From Candidatus Bathyarchaeota archaeon (GTDB lineage: Archaea > Thermoproteota > CALKCG01 > B24 > DRYS01): 64,000 nucleotides of DNA. The position numbers were made by a program, and so were the translations under genes. Within the stretch, counting starts at the first letter, position 1, and every line of letters starts with the position of its first letter. Under the pieces are notes generated by a model. It did no database searches. It was not told the DNA's origin and saw only the letters and a program-made list of their open reading frames with translations. This document shows positions 54,731 to 63,171 of the stretch, piece after piece. The stretch covers positions 1 through 64,000 of the forward strand of contig JAGTQC010000004.1 of NCBI GenBank assembly GCA_018396535.1, in the 5' to 3' direction.

Positions 54731-57070
54731 GTGAAAGATATGGGTGAAGCTAGCGTCATACCATCAAAGACTTCTATGATAGCTACACTCCTACTAATAC
54801 TAGCATCTAGCTTACCACAGTTATCAGCTCAAACAGTAAATTACACCTTCGTATACGGCTATGTACTAGACGAGAATGGATCAGGCTTATCTAGTGTTAG
54901 AATCCTAGTATCAGCTCAGGATGGATCGGTAAAAACCCTATCATATACAAATAGTGATGGATACTTTGGGCTACTATTAGAGAGGGGTTATACGTATACG
55001 TTAACCTTCTCTAAGCCCGGCTACGTTACCGTTACTAGGAGTATAAATGCTCAGAAGTTCGATATGAATATAGGTAATATTACTTTACGGGAGGCTATAA
55101 GGGTTACATCCATGACAGCGACCATAGCTTCTACAGCGGGATCAGATATATCGATACCAGTTACTATATCTAATGAAGGTGAGGTAGCAGAGCTTTTAAC
55201 ACTTAGCGTAGAGAAGCCTGAGGAGTGGGGTGTTAGGATAGTCTATCAGAATAGGGAGGTTTTGAGTATAGTTTTATCTAAGGGGCAGAGTATATCGATG
55301 GATGTTATACTCTCCATACCTAAGGATGCTCTTGAAGGCTTGTACAAACTAACAATTATAGTTAATGGAACGCTTATGCTTCGTAAAGTGTTCTATATCT
55401 ATGTCCAGCCTCAACCTACAGTAAGGATATATGGCTCCGTATTAGATGATGATGGATCCGCTTTAGGTAATGTTAAGATAGATGTATACTCTCAGGATGG
55501 TATTCTTATAGGATGTTTCGAATCTCTTACCGATGGATCCTTCTATTTAGTATTACCTTCCGTATCTAAGAGTATGTCGTTAACCTTCTCCAAGCCTGGC
55601 TACGTTAAACTATCTAAGGTGGTATCCATATCTAGTGGTGAACTCGATCTCGGTGCGTTAACTCTTCGTAAAGCTATAAAGCTTCGATCACAGATGGTGT
55701 CGCTATCTACTGATCCAGGTAGGAAGATACAGTTACCATTAACTATAAGCAACCTGGCTGATGAAGCGAAGATGGTGGAGTTATCAGTGGATAAACCTGC
55801 ATCATGGCTTACACGTATATTGCTGCAAAACCAGGAGGTTTCTAAGATTCTACTACAACCTAACGAAGCAGTTAATCTACAATTAGAGATTTTTATACCT
55901 ATAGATTCTCGTGGACAGTATACTTTAACCTTGAAAGCTTCATCTGATATAGTATCAGCAATAGAGTTTATGGTATACGTTAATCCTCTAACATCTACGA
56001 TACTGTACTGTCCTATACCTGGTAGAACGGCTATACCAGGTGATACCGTTAGATTTCAAGTTAAAGTTAGGAATCCTGTGGAACTAGATCAAAGATTTAA
56101 GGTATCCGTAGAGCCTACGATTATTGGATGGGTTGTATCCGTTAAAACTCTAGATGGTACCCCTGTATCTGAGGTAACCCTACCGAGTGCTGGATCGTTA
56201 GATCTCATAGTAGATATCTCTATACCATCTACAGTTAGCGATGGTGTATATAAGCTAACTCTTAAAGCAGATTCGGGTATCCTATCGGATGAGATAGATT
56301 TAAGGATAGATGTAAAGAGGGCGCCTCCATACATTAAGCTTGTAGCTGCACCGCCATACATAGACGTATACTCTGGATCCGATGCACGTTTTAAGATATT
56401 AGTCCAGAATATGGGTGGCTATGATGAGCTACTAGATCTGTTTGTCGAAGGTATACCAGGAGGTTGGAGATATAGATTCGAAGATTCAGGTAGACAAGAG
56501 ATAACCAAGCTTTATGTAGAAGCAGGTAGATCCAAGGAATTCTATTTAGTAGTATCAGTTCCATCAGCTTCGTCTCTAGGAACTGTGGATCTAACGGTGT
56601 ATGCTAAGAGTAGCGATGTATCTGATAGGATCGATCTAAAACTAAACATCCTAGGCTTATATAAGCTATCGATAATTACTCAGAACTTCTATACATCACT
56701 AACTGTCGGAGGAGAGACAACCTTCACCCTAACCGTTAAGAATACGGGTAGCCGGGATACTACTAATGTAAAACTCCTATACTCCAGTATTCCTAGCGGC
56801 TTCAATATAGATGTATCTCCTACGAGCTTAAGTGTATTAAGGGTAGGTGAGGAAGCCTCCTTCACTATACGTATCTCGACGACGCCCGATATTAACGCTG
56901 GAAACTACTACATAGATTTCACATTATCTTCAGATCAGGTTCCCCCATCACAGTTTACGCTTAGGGTGGAGTTATTCCATGAAACTAGTTGGCTTCTCTA
57001 CGGAGGTATAGCTATAGTTTTAGCGTTAACAAGCCTGTTCCTCATGTATAGGAGGATCGGTAGGAGGTGA
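54731..57070 (+). CDS. Membrane-anchored surface protein with carboxypeptidase-regulatory-like and NEW3 repeats
   Basis: 779 residues. A signal segment (MIATLLLILASSLPQLSAQ) is followed by a tandem block: carboxypeptidase-regulatory-like domain (YGYVLDENGSGLSSVRI...FSKPGYVTV) plus NEW3-type Ig-like domain, then the same again (YGSVLDDDGSALGNVKI...FSKPGYVKL). At least two more NEW3 domains follow (PSAGSLDLIVDISIPSTVSDG, VGEEASFTIRISTTPDINAG). A C-terminal helix WLLYGGIAIVLALTSLFLMY with RRIGRR anchors it outside the cell. The start is GTG with GGAGG upstream. The stop TGA overlaps the next GTG. Confidence 0.82.
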   Translation: MKDMGEASVIPSKTSMIATLLLILASSLPQLSAQTVNYTFVYGYVLDENGSGLSSVRILVSAQDGSVKTLSYTNSDGYFGLLLERGYTYTLTFSKPGYVTVTRSINAQKFDMNIGNITLREAIRVTSMTATIASTAGSDISIPVTISNEGEVAELLTLSVEKPEEWGVRIVYQNREVLSIVLSKGQSISMDVILSIPKDALEGLYKLTIIVNGTLMLRKVFYIYVQPQPTVRIYGSVLDDDGSALGNVKIDVYSQDGILIGCFESLTDGSFYLVLPSVSKSMSLTFSKPGYVKLSKVVSISSGELDLGALTLRKAIKLRSQMVSLSTDPGRKIQLPLTISNLADEAKMVELSVDKPASWLTRILLQNQEVSKILLQPNEAVNLQLEIFIPIDSRGQYTLTLKASSDIVSAIEFMVYVNPLTSTILYCPIPGRTAIPGDTVRFQVKVRNPVELDQRFKVSVEPTIIGWVVSVKTLDGTPVSEVTLPSAGSLDLIVDISIPSTVSDGVYKLTLKADSGILSDEIDLRIDVKRAPPYIKLVAAPPYIDVYSGSDARFKILVQNMGGYDELLDLFVEGIPGGWRYRFEDSGRQEITKLYVEAGRSKEFYLVVSVPSASSLGTVDLTVYAKSSDVSDRIDLKLNILGLYKLSIITQNFYTSLTVGGETTFTLTVKNTGSRDTTNVKLLYSSIPSGFNIDVSPTSLSVLRVGEEASFTIRISTTPDINAGNYYIDFTLSSDQVPPSQFTLRVELFHETSWLLYGGIAIVLALTSLFLMYRRIGRR

Positions 57071-58032
57071 CCTCTATACCTGAATATGTTATCGAAACAT
57101 ATGGATTAACTAAAGTTTATAGATCTGGCGGCGGCGCGGTCGTAGCTGTAGATAAGCTTGATTTCACCGTTGAGAAATCATCTATATTCGGTCTACTAGG
57201 ACCTAATGGTGCAGGTAAAACTACGCTTTTGATGATGCTAACAGGCTTAACCCTCCCCACAAATGGTTCCGGTAGGGTTCTAGGATACGATATAGTTAGG
57301 GAATCTCGTGAGATACGTAGGAGGGTTGGTTTTCTACCTGAAGGTTTCGGTTTCTACGAGCATCTCACAGCTGAACAGAATCTAGAGTATATAGCTGCTT
57401 TGAACGATATACCTAAGCCTGAGAGGAGGAAACGTATCGAAGATATCCTATCTCTAGTAGGTTTATACGAGGTTAAAAATAGGAGGGTTTCAAGTTTCTC
57501 TAGAGGTATGAAGCAGAGGCTTGGTATAGCTCAAGCGTTAATTAAAGATCCAGAGCTACTCCTACTAGATGAGCCTACCGCTGGTTTAGATCCAGAGGGG
57601 TCTAGAGCATTTAAAGATCTCGTATTGAAGCTGAATAGCGAGGGTAGGACTATAGTTCTAAGTACGCATCTACTATTCGAAGTTGGGCCCCTCTGTAGTT
57701 CTATCGCTATAATGAACCGCGGTAGGATTGTCGTTCAGGGTAGGGTTAAAGATCTGATATCCAAGCTTATGAGCGAGGTAGGCTACAAGATATACGTAGA
57801 GGTTCGAGGTGATTTAGGGAAGCTTGCTTCAGCTCTAACCGGTATGGAGGGGGTGAGGGGTGTGAGGATAGGTGTAGATAGCCTCTATGTGGATTCTACG
57901 AGGGATATCAGGGTGGATATAGTTAAGATCGCTTCAGATATGAAGGTTGAGATATCGAGTATAAGAGTTGAAGAACCGTCTCTGGAGGATCTATTCATAA
58001 GATATTATAGGGGTGAGGCTTCCAATGCCTAG
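57067..58032 (+). CDS. ABC transporter ATP-binding protein (ABC-2 type)
   Basis: 321 residues: Walker A GPNGAGKTT, signature SRGMKQRL, Walker B LLLLDEPTAGLD, switch His VLSTHLLFE, and a C-terminal domain of about 90 residues typical for ABC-2 exporters. It forms a GTGA overlap with the surface-protein gene and its end overlaps the permease start, so all three are translated together. Confidence 0.93.
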   Translation: MTSIPEYVIETYGLTKVYRSGGGAVVAVDKLDFTVEKSSIFGLLGPNGAGKTTLLMMLTGLTLPTNGSGRVLGYDIVRESREIRRRVGFLPEGFGFYEHLTAEQNLEYIAALNDIPKPERRKRIEDILSLVGLYEVKNRRVSSFSRGMKQRLGIAQALIKDPELLLLDEPTAGLDPEGSRAFKDLVLKLNSEGRTIVLSTHLLFEVGPLCSSIAIMNRGRIVVQGRVKDLISKLMSEVGYKIYVEVRGDLGKLASALTGMEGVRGVRIGVDSLYVDSTRDIRVDIVKIASDMKVEISSIRVEEPSLEDLFIRYYRGEASNA

Positions 58033-58975
58033 CGTGTATACTGTCGCATCTAGAGAATTCTCTGATATAATACATAGTAAACGCTTCATAATACTCGTAG
58101 CTGTATTCTCGATTGTATTCATGGTCGGTATGGCTTCGATATACCTTACAGTCCTCTCCATGGCTCAGGGTCTCGGTATAGCTATGCCTACAGGGTTCCT
58201 AGGTAGAGCTGCATCGATAATAGCATCATCCATGTCCTACTTCGCTCCGATAGTAGGTATAGCTTTAGGATGCGATGCTATATCCGGGGAAAGGGAGAAG
58301 GGTACTCTGAAGACGATCCTAGCTCAACCCATATATAGAGATACATTTATAACTGGGAAATTCATAGCGGCAATCTTAGCTGTATCTATAGCAGTCTCCA
58401 TAGCATCCCTGGTTAATGTAGGAGGATCCATAGTAATCCTAGGTGTGACACCTACAAGCGAGGATATAGCTAGGCTAGCTCTATTCATAGTATTCTCGAT
58501 ACTATACGCTATAAGCTACTATGGTATAGCTATACTATTATCCACTATAGCGAGGAGGACTACTCAGAGTGTGATAGTAAGCGTAACGCTATGGGCTATA
58601 TTCACATTCGCTATACCTATAATCGCCTCTCTCGTAGCATACATGTATAGGCCAATAACTGGTATAGAAATAATACAGCGTCCAGGTGGGAATGTAACTA
58701 TTAGAAGACCTAGCCCTGAGGAGATGCAGCGTATAATAGAGCAGACAAGGGCTAGAGCTACTATAACGGAAGCTATAAATAGTATAACGCCAAACTACCA
58801 TTTCACGAAGATAATTCAGTACATTCTCGGCTTTATGCAGGGTGGGCTTAATCAATCGTTATCCATATATCAAGGTCTAGTATCAGCGTGGCCTAATATA
58901 CTGGTACTAGTGTTGGTAGCCTGTATAACGTTGATAGCATCGTACATGGTGTTTATAAGGCAGGAGGCAAGGTAG
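58025..58975 (+). CDS. ABC-2 type permease
   Basis: About 316 residues with six hydrophobic segments. VASREFSDIIHSKRFIILVAVFSIVFM at the N-terminus and GCDAISGEREKGTLKTILAQPIYRDTFITGKF are the classic ABC-2/NosY signature. A soluble loop of about 75 residues lies near the middle. ATG 58025 is preferred over GTG 58013 for fit with the family start. The NEW3 protein may be the exporter's surface partner. Confidence 0.9.
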   Translation: MPSVYTVASREFSDIIHSKRFIILVAVFSIVFMVGMASIYLTVLSMAQGLGIAMPTGFLGRAASIIASSMSYFAPIVGIALGCDAISGEREKGTLKTILAQPIYRDTFITGKFIAAILAVSIAVSIASLVNVGGSIVILGVTPTSEDIARLALFIVFSILYAISYYGIAILLSTIARRTTQSVIVSVTLWAIFTFAIPIIASLVAYMYRPITGIEIIQRPGGNVTIRRPSPEEMQRIIEQTRARATITEAINSITPNYHFTKIIQYILGFMQGGLNQSLSIYQGLVSAWPNILVLVLVACITLIASYMVFIRQEAR

Positions 58976-59021
58976 AGGCGGGTATAGGTTGAAGATAGAG
59001 ACCCGGTTAATTCATCCGCTA

Positions 59022-60266
59022 TTATTTCTTGATAAGCTTTTCATAGATTTCAATAGTTTTCTCAGCTATCCTATCCCATGTAAACTCCTCTAGAACTCTT
59101 CTTCTACCGTTTCTACCCAGCTTCTCCGCCAGCTTAGGATCATCTAATAGTATGTTAATACCCCAAGCTATATCCTCAGGTCTTCTAGGATCTACATGTA
59201 TACCGGTCTGGTTTTCGCCTGACGGTACGACTATCTCCCTCATACCGCTTATACCTGCCGCACCTACTACTACTGGTTTAGCCATAGACATAGCTTCTAG
59301 AGAAACTATACCGAAGGGTTCGTAGAGACTTGGGAAGACGCATATATCTGACATAGCGTAATGAAGTATACGCTCATCCTCGCTTAGGAAGTCAAATCTC
59401 AAGATAACTTTATCCTCGAGATTTAGGGTTTTCGTAAGGTTGACGAGGTAGTCTCTAAGCTCTCCTAGACCTACTACGATAAGCTTAGCTTCGGGATGCT
59501 TCGCTGCTATGTATGACATAGCCTGTATGAGCTTATCGACACCTTTAACCGCTGTAAGCCTACCTATAAATAGTATAATCTTTTCATCTTCCTTGACACC
59601 GTATCTTTCTCTAAGCTTGTAGACCTCCCCTCTATCTATCTTGCTAGGATCATACTTATCAGGGTCTACGCCATTATATACTACCTCTACCTTACTTATG
59701 GGAAATCCAAGCGTCTCTAATTCTGATTTCATAGCATATGATACCGTTACTATTTTATCAGCCCCATCAGCCCCCTTTCTTTCAAGCTCCATAACGGTCA
59801 TAGATCCATTTCCTAGAGTTCTACCTCTCTCAGTACTATGTATATGGAAAGCCATAGGTATTCCTAAATGCTTCTTAACGAGTAGCCCAGCTATCACTGA
59901 AAGCCAATCGTGAACCGATACTATATCAAACTTGTAGCCTTCGAATCGGTGTAGATCGTTTACTAGCTTGGAGGCTGATAGAAGATTGTACAGGTATATA
60001 TCTGAGAAGAATTTGAATCCTGGACCCCAATTCTTAAGTTCTGATGCTACTATATCGAACATTATACTCGTTATATCCATAAGTAGTGGTCTATGAACCT
60101 CTACTCCTCCTATAAGCTCTCTAGTCTTAAGATTTCCATCGTTTAACGTGAATACGTAGACGTTATGTCCCATCTTAACGTATCTACGAGTAACTTCATA
60201 CGAGTATACACCGAGTCCTCCGACTATTCTAGGTGGGTACTCCCATGTGAAGAACGCTATATCCAT
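59022..60266 (-). CDS. GT4-family glycosyltransferase (glycogen synthase-like)
   Basis: 414 residues. It opens IAFFTWEYPPRIVGGLGVYSYEVTRRY, the donor part has LFIGRLTAVKGVDKLIQAMS and the EX7E motif EPFGIVSLEAMSMAKP. It is a relative of the gene at 52294 and probably also uses a nucleotide sugar. It is alone in its transcription unit, with a likely leaderless promoter at 60291-60300. Confidence 0.87.
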   Translation of the reverse strand: MDIAFFTWEYPPRIVGGLGVYSYEVTRRYVKMGHNVYVFTLNDGNLKTRELIGGVEVHRPLLMDITSIMFDIVASELKNWGPGFKFFSDIYLYNLLSASKLVNDLHRFEGYKFDIVSVHDWLSVIAGLLVKKHLGIPMAFHIHSTERGRTLGNGSMTVMELERKGADGADKIVTVSYAMKSELETLGFPISKVEVVYNGVDPDKYDPSKIDRGEVYKLRERYGVKEDEKIILFIGRLTAVKGVDKLIQAMSYIAAKHPEAKLIVVGLGELRDYLVNLTKTLNLEDKVILRFDFLSEDERILHYAMSDICVFPSLYEPFGIVSLEAMSMAKPVVVGAAGISGMREIVVPSGENQTGIHVDPRRPEDIAWGINILLDDPKLAEKLGRNGRRRVLEEFTWDRIAEKTIEIYEKLIKK

Positions 60267-60290
60267 AGCTTCTAAGGCTAATAGCTACTC

Positions 60291-60300
60291 CTATATAAAA
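60291..60300 (-). promoter_or_regulatory. Probable TATA box for the GT4 gene at 59022
   Basis: TTTTATATAG on the minus strand lies about 25-34 bases before the ATG at 60266, giving an mRNA that starts at or next to the first codon. Confidence 0.55.
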
Positions 60301-60426
60301 TAATCTTAGAGTTCTAGCTTAAGATTAAACTTAACTCCTCTATATCCTGATGAAGCATATGGCTGTATACTATTCGCTTCGACTTGCGAAACTTACAGAT
60401 ATACTTTCCCTATCCGCTATACATAT

Positions 60427-60444
60427 CTAATATTTAAATATTAG
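60427..60444 (+). promoter_or_regulatory. Palindromic TATA region ahead of the YkgJ-like gene
   Basis: An 18-base perfect palindrome (CTAATATTT and its reverse complement) contains TTTAAATA and sits 31 bases before the ATG at 60476. This fits a TATA box with a near-leaderless transcript. Symmetry may reflect a bound dimeric regulator. Confidence 0.45.
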
Positions 60445-60475
60445 AAAGGTAAAAACCATAGGTTTTCTACTTAGA

Positions 60476-61117
60476 ATGACGTTATCGCATTTATCTAGCT
60501 ATTTAACGCATAGGACATGCATCCTATGTGCATCTCTAGGTTTAGGATGCTGTAATCGATGTCAACCATTCATACTGTATGCTGATATTAAGCGTATGGT
60601 TGCCCATATAGATTCAAGGATTGTTAAAGAGTTGATCGAGTGTAGCATGATACCTGAAGCTTATCGTGATCATTTGGAGAATCCTGAGATGAGGATGGTA
60701 TACTATCAATGGGGTGGGTCATGGTATAGGATTCAGATGAGGTTTTCGAATGGCTCATGTATAGCCCTTAAACATGGCCTTGGCTGTATGCTTAATAGAT
60801 ATAGGCCCCTGATATGCGTAGTATGGCCGTTTTGGTGGAGTGAAGACTCAAATCCGTTAGGTAATGATTTTGAGATAGAAGTTATCGGTGAATGTACCAT
60901 GGCTATACGTTGGATGTTTACACCTGAGAGAATAATGTTCGAGCTTGATATGGATGAAGCAGAGTTGAAGAAGTATCTGAGGAGTATGTATATTGCGTTG
61001 AGGGAGCATGAGTCTATACTTAGGGAAGCCTATAGTAAAGGTGTGGAGCCATCTATGCTTCTAGAATGGCTTATAACTAAGGCTGTATCCAGCTATCCTA
61101 TGGAGGAGTATCTTTGA
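60476..61117 (+). CDS. YkgJ-like Cys-cluster protein
   Basis: 213 residues. The N-terminal CILCASLGLGCCNRC and the later ALKHGLGCMLNRYRPLICVVWPFWW, with GECT further on, match the zinc or iron-chelating YkgJ pattern (Cys group plus GC...YxxRPxxC). The Trp-rich middle is unusual. Function unknown. The downstream ATP-grasp gene begins at a TTG overlapping its TGA stop, so the two are coupled. Confidence 0.72.
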   Translation: MTLSHLSSYLTHRTCILCASLGLGCCNRCQPFILYADIKRMVAHIDSRIVKELIECSMIPEAYRDHLENPEMRMVYYQWGGSWYRIQMRFSNGSCIALKHGLGCMLNRYRPLICVVWPFWWSEDSNPLGNDFEIEVIGECTMAIRWMFTPERIMFELDMDEAELKKYLRSMYIALREHESILREAYSKGVEPSMLLEWLITKAVSSYPMEEYL

Positions 61118-62115
61118 GTATGAAGGTCGCTATACTATATAATGCACCAGCTGGTAAGCCTGATAGTATCGAATATCTATCTGAAGCAGGGGTGCTAGAG
61201 GAAGTTGAAGCTGTTAGACTAGCTCTAGAGAGGCTTGATTTAAAGTACGATATTATCCCACTTAGAGATGATATAATCGAGTTTGCTAGAGCTGTTAAAA
61301 ACTGTAATCCTGATGTAGCTGTAAATCTATGTGAGGGAGCCTTCGGTTATAGTATGTATGAGATGAATGTAGCAGCACTCCTAGAGCTTCTAGGGGTTCC
61401 GTATACTGGGGCAGATCCTTTAACCTTGGCTTTAGCTAGGGATAAGGGGTTATCCAAGGATATATTTAGAGCTAAGGGTATACCTACACCAGAGTATAGG
61501 GTTTTGAACAGTATCTTGGATTGGGATTCTAAACTGAGTTTCCCACTTATAGTTAAACCTGTAGCTGAGGATGCTAGTATCGGTTTAACGCGTAGAAATT
61601 TTGTTAGATGCTTCGATGAGCTTAAAGATATCGTCGAGTATATAGTCGTAAGGTATGGTCAGCCAGCGTTGGTTGAGGAGTATATCGCGGGTAGAGAGCT
61701 TAACGTAGCGTTCATAGGAGGTGAAGAACCTGTGATGCTACCTATCTCTGAGATCGTATTCGAGTTCGAAGAGGAGCCTAGGATAGTAGACTATTATGCT
61801 AAATGGGTTAAAGGTAGCTATGAGTATGAGAGGACTAGGCCTCTATGTCCAGCACCTCTTGATGAAGGGGTAAGGGTTAGAGTGGAGGATGCTGCTAGAA
61901 GGGCCTATAAAGCTTTAAAGTGTAGGGATTATGGTCGTGTAGATATAAGGCTTAGAGGTATGGTGCCATATGTTCTAGAAGTTAATCCAAACCCGGATAT
62001 ATCGCTAGATTCAGGTTTCGTTAGGAGTTTGAATGCTGCTGGTATACGTTATGAGGATTTCATAGCTAGGATAATATCCTATGCCTTAGATAGGTCTAGG
62101 AAGTTTAACAAGTGA
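61114..62115 (+). CDS. ATP-grasp enzyme of the D-Ala-D-Ala ligase family
   Basis: 333 residues: VAILYNAPAG, NLCEGAFGYSMYE, LGVPYTGADPLTLALARDKGLSKDIF, ATP loop LIVKPVAEDASIGL and magnesium site LEVNPNPDIS. It ligates a carboxylate to an amine with ATP. The substrate is unknown, and no murein genes are present. TTG 61114 gives overlap with the YkgJ-like stop; ATG 61120 is the alternative. Its last 30 bases overlap the convergent paralogue. Confidence 0.85.
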   Translation: MSMKVAILYNAPAGKPDSIEYLSEAGVLEEVEAVRLALERLDLKYDIIPLRDDIIEFARAVKNCNPDVAVNLCEGAFGYSMYEMNVAALLELLGVPYTGADPLTLALARDKGLSKDIFRAKGIPTPEYRVLNSILDWDSKLSFPLIVKPVAEDASIGLTRRNFVRCFDELKDIVEYIVVRYGQPALVEEYIAGRELNVAFIGGEEPVMLPISEIVFEFEEEPRIVDYYAKWVKGSYEYERTRPLCPAPLDEGVRVRVEDAARRAYKALKCRDYGRVDIRLRGMVPYVLEVNPNPDISLDSGFVRSLNAAGIRYEDFIARIISYALDRSRKFNK

Positions 62116-63144
62116 TCTATTATCTAGCTTATCCTCCATGCCATACCTTTCTAGAGCGTACCAGAGGATGGTGCATATTAGCTCGTCGTAGCTATATCCG
62201 GCTGCTCTAGCAGCTGTAGGTAGGGCTGAGTGTGCATCTGGATTCGGTATCAATCCTGGTAGAGGGTTGACTTCCATTATGCGTGGTTCACCGTATCTAT
62301 CTAGCCTGACGTCTATACGGCATAGATCTCTGCATCCTAGGACTCTAAACGTTTTGAGAGCTATATCTTTAAGCTTGGATTCTAAGCTTAACGGTATATC
62401 TGCCGGGCATCGTAGTATATCTAGCGGATTGTTCGGTGTATCCCAAAGCCATTTAGCTTCGTAGGAGTATATGGGGCTAGCTTCCCTCGGTAATTTATCG
62501 AGTAGAATCTCTACTATCGGTAGTACGACTGGACTCCTATTACCTAGGATTCCTATAGTGAATTCTCTACCAGGTAGGAATTCCTCGACTATAGCGGGTT
62601 GTTTATAAGTCGATATAACCCATGAAACCTGTTTTCTAAGAGCCTCCGCATCCCTGACGAGAGATGTGCTTCTAATACCTTTGCTCGACCCCTCTCTTAG
62701 AGGTTTAACTATGAGTGGAAATTCCAGATAGTCTTCGAGCTTCTCTTCAACTGATTCAAACACCTGGAATTTAGGTGATGGCAGCCCATACGATGATAAT
62801 ACCTGGTGGGTTAGAGCTTTATCCAGACATATAGCTAGGGTAGCGGGGCCAGATCCGGTATATGGTATACCCAGCATCTCGAGTATGGAAGGTATATGCG
62901 ATTCTCTACTCTCACCTCTTAGCCCCTCAGCTATATTGAACACTATATCTGGTTTCTCGCTTCTAAGCCGTAGGTAGGAATCCTCATCGGCTTCGATCTT
63001 CACGACACTACATCCACTCTTCTCTAGAGCTTTAGCTATAGCTTCTACAGTTTCCTCTTCATCATATTCTACATAGTAGTCTTCTGGTAGATCTGATGCG
63101 GCAGGTCTTCTTAGATTATACGTTATACATACCTTCAGCGGCAT
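62086..63144 (-). CDS. ATP-grasp enzyme of the D-Ala-D-Ala ligase family
   Basis: 352 residues, a paralogue of the convergent gene: VCITYNLRRPAASDLPEDYYVEYDEEETV, NIAEGLRGESRESHIPSILEMLGIPYTGSGPATLAICLDKALTHQVL, ATP loop LIVKPLREGSSKGI, and MEVNPLPGLIPNPDAH. All ATP-grasp motifs look intact. It follows the lysine 2,3-aminomutase gene by 27 bases on the same strand, so it may act on beta-lysine or a product of it. That link is inference. Confidence 0.85.
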   Translation of the reverse strand: MPLKVCITYNLRRPAASDLPEDYYVEYDEEETVEAIAKALEKSGCSVVKIEADEDSYLRLRSEKPDIVFNIAEGLRGESRESHIPSILEMLGIPYTGSGPATLAICLDKALTHQVLSSYGLPSPKFQVFESVEEKLEDYLEFPLIVKPLREGSSKGIRSTSLVRDAEALRKQVSWVISTYKQPAIVEEFLPGREFTIGILGNRSPVVLPIVEILLDKLPREASPIYSYEAKWLWDTPNNPLDILRCPADIPLSLESKLKDIALKTFRVLGCRDLCRIDVRLDRYGEPRIMEVNPLPGLIPNPDAHSALPTAARAAGYSYDELICTILWYALERYGMEDKLDNRSLVKLPRPI

Positions 63145-63171
63145 AGCTCTTCTAATAGCCTCCCTTTAAGT

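Noticed and set aside
60348-60405. TGATGA followed by a short hairpin as a second C/D RNA
   Set aside because: No box D CTGA follows at a suitable distance and no closing stem is present.
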